Below are positions 57,345 to 64,000 of a DNA stretch of 64,000 bases, piece after piece. The DNA is from Isoetes taiwanensis (Eukaryota > Streptophyta > Lycopodiopsida > Isoetales > Isoetaceae): assembly GCA_021234155.1 (NCBI GenBank), contig JAJEKV010000141.1, forward strand, positions 316,039 through 380,038. The letters are read 5' to 3'. The notes under the pieces are model-generated. The model worked only from the letters and a program-made list of their open reading frames with translations, was not told the DNA's origin and made no database searches. A program made the position numbers and the translations under genes. Numbering within the stretch: position 1 is the first letter of the stretch; each line of letters opens with the position of its first letter.

Positions 57345-58193
57345 ATGTCAAGCAGGTTTGGAGCAGGGTTGTTGAACTCTATTGCAGTGTATGAAGGGGG
57401 ACCAGGCTTTCAGATTTGGAAGGAACAAATCAAAAATGTTCTTGAAAATGAAGGGCTCTGGGAATTAGTTCAAGGAACTAGTTCAAGTGGGGATGCAGTC
57501 TCTGTGGCTGCAAGAAGAAGTTCTACCTCTGGAAAGTCTGGTGAAACTTCTGAAGAGTCTGGTGAAGTAGACTCAAGTAAAAGTGGTAAGGATGAAGTTG
57601 TTAAACTTCGTGAAGCATATGGTATTTTGACCAGCAAAGTTGGGGCTTCAATTTTGCTGAAGATAAGGGGAAAGTCCCCTAGTGATATTTGGAAGTTCCT
57701 GCTCAAAAACTATGAGGAAAAAACATCATCTCAGATTGATGTTCTTGATAAAGCACTTAGGATGCTAAGGGTAAAAGAAGGTGATGACTTACCAAAGTTT
57801 TTCTCTAAGTTTGATAACATTGTGGCAGACTTAGAAGGTGCTGGGGTGTTGCTGACTGAACAGCAAAAATTATTGCATGTGGCAAGAGCAGTTGAGGGGA
57901 ACAAGCAGTTGTCAACTCTTATTAGGAATGTGGCCAAAACCAGAGAGGCAGCAGAAGAAATGATTCGAACAGAGTTTGAACAAAATAAGGTATTGTATGA
58001 TGATGACATTGAAGATAATGTTGAAGTGTTGTATGCAGGTAAGGGCAAAGCAAAGTTTTCAGGAAAAAGTGCTAAAGATAAGAGTGAAATAGGTCCTTGT
58101 TTTCACTGCAAAGCAAAAGGGCATTTAAAGATAAGTTGTCCTAAATTGAAAGAGGTTGAGTGCTTTAACTGTGGAGGCGAGCAAAATGAATAG
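57345..58193 (+). pseudogene. Copia element 2 gag
   Basis: The frame starts MSSRFGAGLLNSIAVYEGGP at the first ATG after the primer site. It runs through a UBN2-like gag region (FQIWKEQIKNVLENEGLW, ILLKIRGKSPSDIWKFL, MLRVKEGDDLPKFFSKFD) to a zinc knuckle CFHCKAKGHLKISC. A second knuckle is cut short at CFNCGGE by a frame change and a TAG. Gag forms the particle and packages RNA. Confidence 0.85.
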
Positions 58194-58194
58194 A

Positions 58195-61100
58195 GGCAGA
58201 CCAAGTAGAGGAAGAAATTATTCTAGAGGTCAAGGAAGAAATCCTGATACACAAAGGTCTGCTGTAAATTTGGTGCAAGATATTGAAGAAGAATCAAGTG
58301 AAGAGGATGAAGATGCTGAGGTAAGTAATTATGACATTTTGGTTGTTTCAAAAGAAAAATCTAATAGTGATGATGAAATGTTAATATTAGATAGTGGAGC
58401 GTAAAAAATCCGTGACCGCCCAAAATTATTCAAGGAGGAAAAAGAAGGAAGAATTAAGCATATCAAGTTAGGAAATGGGAAGTTGCAAGATGTTCAATGC
58501 ACGGAATGTTAGAATTGTTTGACCTTCAAGGGAAAGCAAAGAACTTGAAGGATGTTTTGTGTGTACCTTCACTAGTCGAATTTAATTTCACATTTACGCT
58601 TAGTAGACATGGATTACACTTTGTTTTTTTGACAAGTATCAATGTAAAGTGCTTTTGAATAATGAGATCAAATTTCTTGGAAGAAGATTTGGTAATTTGT
58701 TTGCATTGGATAGTGGTTGTTTGCCCGTGTTAATTACGTTTATGATTCCGGATATGGACACTTGGCATCCGAGGTTATGTCATGTTAATCATAGCACCAT
58801 AGATACTATGATTAAACAAAAAATAATCAAAGCAAAAAATGAAGTTGATGAGCCAAGAATCTGCCTAGGTTGCATGCTAGGAAAACATGCAAGATTGCCT
58901 TTTAAAAGGGCAAAGAGAAAACCAAAGGGTGTTGGAGCTAGTGCATACAGATCTCTCGTGGCCCTCTTTAATGTTAGAGGAATATCAGGAAAAAGGTATT
59001 TCATTACCTTTATTGATGACTTTAGTAGAAAGACAACATGCATGTGTCTTAGAACTAAAGATCAAGCCTTTGAGGCTTATAAAATGTTTGCTGCAGAAGT
59101 GGAATTAGAAACAGGAAAAAAAGTGAAATGTATTCGATCTGACCGTGGTGGAGAGTTCATGTCAATCTGAGTTTATCAAGTTTTGCAAGGTAAGGGGAAT
59201 AAAGAGACAGTTTACATGTAGTTTTTCTCCACAAACTAATGGCATTGCTGAAAGGAAAAATAGGACAATTTTAAATGCTGTCAGAGCTATGATAAAACAC
59301 ACAGGGCTACCCAATTATTTGTGGGAGGAAGCTGTTTTAACAACAGTGAAAGTTCAGAATATGTTACCAAATAGAGCTGTCAGTGGAATGATATCAGATG
59401 AGCTATGGTCAGGAGTTAAACCAAACTATAAGCTTTGTTCATGTACCAAAGCAACAAAGGTTAAAGTTAGATGATCGAGCAAGAATAGCCTTTCTTGTAG
59501 GATATGATCAAGAATCCAAGGCATACCGATTATTTGATCCACAAAGGAAAAAGATTTTGATCAGTAGAGATGTGACGTTTGACGAATCTCAATCTTATAA
59601 AAACATAAAGTTTTTCTCTGTTAATCCTAAAGAAAAGGAAGTTCAAGTATTGAATACGAACTTTATTGATGATGATGATGAGCAGGATGCCAACAAACTC
59701 TCCTCTCAACAAGTTGGTGCTGAAGACGCCTTGATAGTGTGGCGGATACTATAGAAGAGGAGGTAACACGACCAAAAGGCTGGTAGAAGAACTATGACTC
59801 GATCTTGCAACAAGAGGCTAATGTTGATCATGAAAGATTTGGAAGAGAGATAACACGTAGAAGTAGGAGAATACAAAGTGAAGCAAAAGGTGTAAACCTT
59901 ATTGAAATCCTTGCCTTCTTTGGATAATTGAAGTACCAAAATCTTATAGAGAAGCTATAAGTGTGGTTGATGCAAAAGAATGGAAAATTGCCATGAATGA
60001 TGAGCGGATGCATTTAAGAGAAACGGGGGCGTATGAGCTTGTAAACTTACCTGAAGGTAGACATGCAGTGGGGTGTAAATGGATATTTAAAATCAAGCGA
60101 GGAGTACAACCTCACTCAATTAAGTATAAAGCTCGATTAGGAGCAAGGGAAAGATAAAGTGTGGAAACTTAAAAAGGTCAGATATGGGCTTTGAGACAAA
60201 TCCACCAAGACAATGGTATATTTGCATGGACTCATATTTAAGGGAACAAGGTTTTATAAAACTAAAGGATGATGGAAATATTTATTTATTTAAGGATGGG
60301 AATGAAGTATGCTATATTGCATTATATGTGGATGACAATGTGATGGTTAGTAGCAATCTTGATGTGCTACAAAAATGCAAAGACATTCTCAAGAATCGGT
60401 TTAAAATGACGACTTGGGCTTAACTTAAAAAGTTTTTAGGAATTGAAGTCTTGAGAGATAGAGACAAACAGTGTTCTTACTTTGACACAAGGTGAGAATA
60501 TTGCGTGCATGCTCAAAAGATTTAATATGGAAGATTGTAAGGTGGTAAAAACTCCCATGGTTCCGGGTAACAAACTAACCTTGAATTTGAATGATGACAG
60601 TCGAAAATGGAAAACATTCCATATCAAGAGTTAGTTGGTCGCTTACTATATTTATCTAGTCGCACAAGACCCGATATTTCATTTGCAAATCAATATTCTA
60701 AGTAGATACTGTCATAACTTTGGAAGGAGCACCGGCAAACTAAGAGGGTTCTAAGATATTTGAAAGGAACTATAGATTATGGGATACAATTTAATTCGAT
60801 AACATGGAGTTGCTATCATACCGTGATTCATTGATTGGGGTGGAGACCCCGATGAAAGAAAATCAACTTCGGGAATTATTTGCATGCTAGGAGGAGGGCC
60901 CATCTCATGGAAATGCAGGGAAGCAAAAGGCAATAGCAACATCTATCCGCAGAAGAGAATATGCAAACGCAACCCTTGTCGCTAAGGAAATAGTATGGAG
61001 TGAAAGGTTGCTACAAGAAATAGGTATAGAGCAAAGAAAACCTTTGAAATTGCTTTCTCTGACAGTCTCGCATAGGAATGACGAAAAATCCAATACAACA

Positions 61101-61279
61101 TGAAAGGACCAAGCATATCGAAATGGAGATGCATTTCATAAGGGATTTAGTGAAGAAAAGAATCATTGAACTGCAATATGTTCAAACCGAAATGCGGTTC
61201 TTGAATATTTTGACAAAGGCTTTGGCAGAGTTAAAATTTAGTAGACTGAGACATATGATCAGTTGCAAGGAAAAATAAC
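58195..61279 (+). pseudogene. Copia element 2 pol remnants
   Basis: Protease: LILDSGA followed at once by TAA (58401-58404). GAG-pre-integrase: DTWHPRLCHVNHSTID and CLGCMLGKHARLPF. Integrase: FITFIDDFSRKT, IRSDRGGEF, then after a frame break FSPQTNGIAERKNRTI. Post-integrase: RARIAFLVGYDQESKAYRLF. Reverse transcriptase: EWKIAMNDE, WIFKIK, KYKARL, then a gap of roughly 80-90 expected codons, then VWKLKKVRYGL and catalytic YVDD at 60325-60336. RNase H: RVLRYLKGTIDYGIQF, DERKSTSGIICMLGGGPISW, and a tail KHIEMEMHFIRDLV. At least seven stops or frame changes. Confidence 0.88.
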
Positions 61280-61281
61280 AT

Positions 61282-61291
61282 GAAGGGAAAG
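61282..61291 (+). other. polypurine tract of Copia element 2
   Basis: GAAGGGAAAG directly before the 3' LTR; this would prime plus-strand DNA synthesis. Confidence 0.85.
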
Positions 61292-61740
61292 TGTTAAATG
61301 GTGTCATGTTATTTGGGAGACCTATGAGAAGCAGTGGCAGTAGGTCAAAGTCAAAGTCAAAGTCAAAAGTGGCGGGCACCCCCTACCCGGGTGTTGCTGG
61401 GCTCGCTAGAAACACACAGACACCCCCTGCGCGCCACTTAGGGTTTGCGTTGACCAGTCAAAGTCAAAGTCAACTAGGGCCGAATTTTAAGGAAGGCAAG
61501 TCTATCTACTCCTGATTTTTTGGCAAGTTGGAGAACTTTCTATATGAAGGGGATGAACAATTGACAAGTGGATGCACCCGGATTGGAAGGTAAATATGGA
61601 GATAAATACTGGAGTAAGGCATAGACAGGTGAGCTCGCAGGTCGAGATATGAAGCAGGAGATTGTTTGAGCGCCTGATTGATCTTGTTGTCAGTGTATTG
61701 AGTATCAGTTTATTGAATACATTATCTTCAAATTCTAACA
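61292..61740 (+). repeat. 3' LTR of Copia element 2
   Basis: Nearly identical to the 5' LTR. Visible differences are a few substitutions near the GCGGGC inverted pair, one A/T change and one 1-bp deletion in the GATGAACAATT region. Confidence 0.95.
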
Positions 61741-61745
61741 TACTA

Positions 61746-62379
61746 TTGGTGCTATCGCTAACAAGGGGACATTGAATCGGATTCATGGTAGTAACTCTCT
61801 TTACTGCAATAATTAAACAAATCTAACACATTAGTTCGAACTAGCACATTTAAGACTTCTTATTGAGCATCGTTTCAAATGACCTCTTCAAGTGACTCAA
61901 CATAAATATATTGTGATTTGGAAGAATGTTTATGTTAATGTTCGTCTACATAATTTCAAACTAAAAGTTAGCTCTCTACTATGTATGGCCTATGCCAAAA
62001 AACAATTGAAGATTGCTTTGTACTTTGTGCACAATTAGTGCCAATATGGACTTTGGTGGTTTCACGTGTTGGGGTTGTTACCTCATTCTTGATCAAAATA
62101 GACAACGTTAACATTTTGTCAGGCTTGGGTTATATAGAAAGTTTGGAGTGACATCAATATGCTATTTTCAGAGCTCGCTCTTGTTCATCTTCCCGCTTAT
62201 TACTTGAGATTAAACAACGATTGTATTTCCTTCTTAGTCACTACAATGTGAGTCCTTTAGATATGAAGGTTGTATGGAAGAATTTCCTTATCTTTATGGA
62301 TGAGGAGGGTCTTCCACTTTTCTTATAATCTTAGAGTATAAAGTGATAACACGTTATAAATATCTAAGCAGGATTTATA
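61746..62379. other. intergenic, nothing recognised
   Basis: AT-rich DNA between Copia element 2 and the third LINE. I see no supported gene. Confidence 0.4.
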
Positions 62380-63260
62380 AGTAAGTGAGTAAGTGTATAT
62401 TAACGTCCACAAGAGCCAAAACGGCTATGGGACAAAGTACAATGTTTAATCATTTTATTTGACGCTATCAAGTAACTCATGTATAAACCTGCCAACTTGT
62501 TTCAAATGGTCTATGTCATTGAAGAACTCCACTAAATTTGAACTATTCCATCTCAAGGGCGAGAATTTTGCTCGAATACTGTCGTGCTTATGACATCTAA
62601 AAACCGCGTGTTCTTCCGATTCCACCTCACCCAATTTACAAGTACAAAGTCTATCCTTCTTTTCCAGCTTCATCCATCGTCCAACTTCTATCATAAGCCT
62701 GTGTGAGCTCATTCTGAATAGCATGAACAAGATATTTAGGCATCTGAACTTATAGACATAATCGAGGACCAAGTGTCATCTGGGGGTTGAAGTCCCAAAA
62801 GTAATAGCTCACTTTTGCTTTTCCTGTGTTCTGCACATATCTAGCAATACTTGCCTCCCTTGATACTCGAACAACATCCAATGAAATGTCAAACCGGGCA
62901 GTCCATCTCCTAACATCACGATACCAGCTGGTTCTATTAGCATCGTCCAATGTTTTTGAGGCTTGTACAACAGTAAATGAAAGTTTATGCTCTCCTTCAG
63001 AACATGTTCGTCTTAGAAACCGAATTGTTCTTTCAACTGCCATAATTTCTAGAGGGGCAGATCCAGTTTCTATAAGCATTATCTCATAAGGATTGCTTTT
63101 CTTTACCCCAAGAAAGGTTTGAAGAAAGAGCTTTTGTATGCCTTCTAGTTCAACCCATTTTTTCCTTGGAATTGAAGCTCCCCAAAAACTGACCCATACA
63201 AGGCAACTAGCACAACAAGTGCATCAAAGAGTCGCTTAAGCGACTTCCAGGATTGAATAT
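62380..63260 (-). mobile_element. LINE 3' fragment with tail
   Basis: Minus-strand LINE ORF2 C-terminus: FDALVVLVALYGSVF, KWVELEGIQKLFLQTFLGVK, IETGSAPLEIMAVERTIRFL, then after a frame change MSSHRLMIEVGRWMKLEK with CTCKLGEVESEEHAVFRC and FIHELL. The 3' end has the hairpin AGCC/GGCT (62414-62426), six bases, then GACGTTAAT (62399-62407) and a short repetitive tail. It is the same family type as the fragments at 12.7-15.5 and 17.3-18.4 kb. Confidence 0.88.
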
Positions 63261-63727
63261 TAGCATGCATTAGGGCGGATTTGGGGTCTGAAAATGGCCC
63301 ATATCTTGGGTTAAAGATTTCCACGTCAGATTCGCCAGGACCAATCAGGTTTGCGCCTTTTTTACGAAAGTCAGTATTACTTGGCAGGTAGAAGGATGAG
63401 CAGGCTTACTTGGCATCCACATGGCGTATTTTCATAGGGGATGCCTGCGCCTTTATTGCAACCATTTTAATGGCCCGTATTTTTCGGGAGTCGCTTCGCC
63501 GCCCAAAATAATGGTGACTTTGACCGCCTACTGTCAGCATCACCAACTCCCTTGTCAAATTTTGGCGCCAAACTTCTGTACTGTCACTCCAGCGCCTCTA
63601 CGTGCATCCTCTCCGCCTTCACTCCTCATCTGTGTCTCCTGTAATTTCGGTGTTCTTGTCCCATTTACAGAACTCCCAAGGTCAAGAAGTGGGAGGTTTT
63701 GTCTCAATAGGTTCGTGGGTGAGTATG
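63261..63727. other. GC-richer intergenic stretch, possible promoter region
   Basis: CpG is more frequent from about 63420 than in the rest of the window. The open frames on both strands are short and not recognised. It might be the 5' region of a gene lying beyond the window. Confidence 0.3.
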
Positions 63728-64000
63728 CTGCCATCAACGAGGGGCGAGCATAGAGTTAAGCGACAAAGGCGTCCGATCAGACGTCTTGGGACACATTGGA
63801 TAGGTAGGATAAAAGAGTTCAAGTTGAATTCTAGCAGCCGGAAAGTGGAAAGTATAACAATACGACATGCATATACCCCTTCTGATATGGCCAAAGAGCT
63901 AATCTCCACCAAAAACAGCTTCCCAAAATTGCCCGCAAATGGTAACCACCTTAATCGGATCACCGCGCCGAAGCTATCACACCGCCTACTTAACTGGCGT
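63728..64000 (+). other. open frame running off the window end
   Basis: From an ATG at 63728 the frame stays open to the last base (91 codons). It starts MLPSTRGEHRVKRQRRPIRR and is basic, like a targeting or nucleic-acid-binding segment. No family is recognised, and it may be chance. Confidence 0.25.

Larger units (their letters stand above)
56881..61740 (+). mobile_element. complete Copia LTR retrotransposon (element 2)
   Basis: LTRs of about 450 bp (56881-57330 and 61292-61740) begin TGTTAAATGG and end TTCTAACA. They differ at only a handful of positions, and the element is flanked by the 5-bp target duplication TACTA (56876-56880 and 61741-61745). A primer-binding site TGGTATCAGAGCC follows the 5' LTR, and the purine tract GAAGGGAAAG precedes the 3' LTR. 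The internal order protease, integrase, reverse transcriptase, RNase H is Copia. The coding part is broken by stops, frameshifts and a deletion in the reverse transcriptase despite the young LTRs. Confidence 0.95.

Overview
This is a nuclear segment of a land-plant genome. The plant calls rest on a root-cap-family secreted protein gene with a plant-type intron, a three-exon nuclear gene for plastid ribosomal protein bS20 with a transit peptide, a tRNA-Arg(ACG), GRAS, SAM and potassium-transporter gene fragments, and CACTA, Copia, TRIM and LINE elements with plant-type primer sites. The DNA is AT-rich and mostly decayed transposons. The LINE C-terminal zinc-knuckle type and the unusual DDE transposon would fit a seedless plant (lycophyte, fern or bryophyte), but I cannot fix the clade from sequence alone.

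Layout. 1-7.2 kb: repeats, a GC-rich MITE-like block and a 3.8 kb CACTA element (target duplication ATA). 7.2-10.5 kb: the intact root-cap-like gene (minus strand) and an unrecognised four-exon gene (plus strand). 12.3-18.4 kb: a CACTA right end abutting a degenerate LINE, a long foldback element, another CACTA-type end and a second LINE tail. 18.9-21.0 kb: a direct segmental duplication of the root-cap locus whose gene copy is broken by several frameshifts. 21.4-22.3 kb: rps20 with a tRNA-Arg just upstream on the same strand.

22.9-45.6 kb is a stack of insertions whose joints can be read base by base. A decayed Copia element received a tandem TRIM (LTR-internal-LTR-internal-LTR, target duplication AAGAA). 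The third TRIM LTR then received an 11.1 kb CACTA-type element (target duplication CAT). That element carries gene fragments with retained introns plus two large tandem arrays. The Copia reverse-transcriptase region also received a 7.85 kb DNA transposon. It has 23-bp terminal repeats, a degenerate intron-containing DDE-type transposase, a RING-finger gene and a HAD/NIF-like phosphatase gene.

45.9-56.9 kb holds decayed, mostly unrecognised gene-like sequence, dispersed GGCGCC palindromes, a foldback element, a potassium-transporter exon fragment and a 0.43 kb tandem duplication. 56.9-61.7 kb is a complete second Copia with nearly identical LTRs rich in W-box cores but a broken coding region. 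62.4-63.3 kb is a third LINE tail.

Only the root-cap-like gene, rps20, the tRNA and possibly the four-exon gene look like working host genes. The rest is a record of nested transposition.
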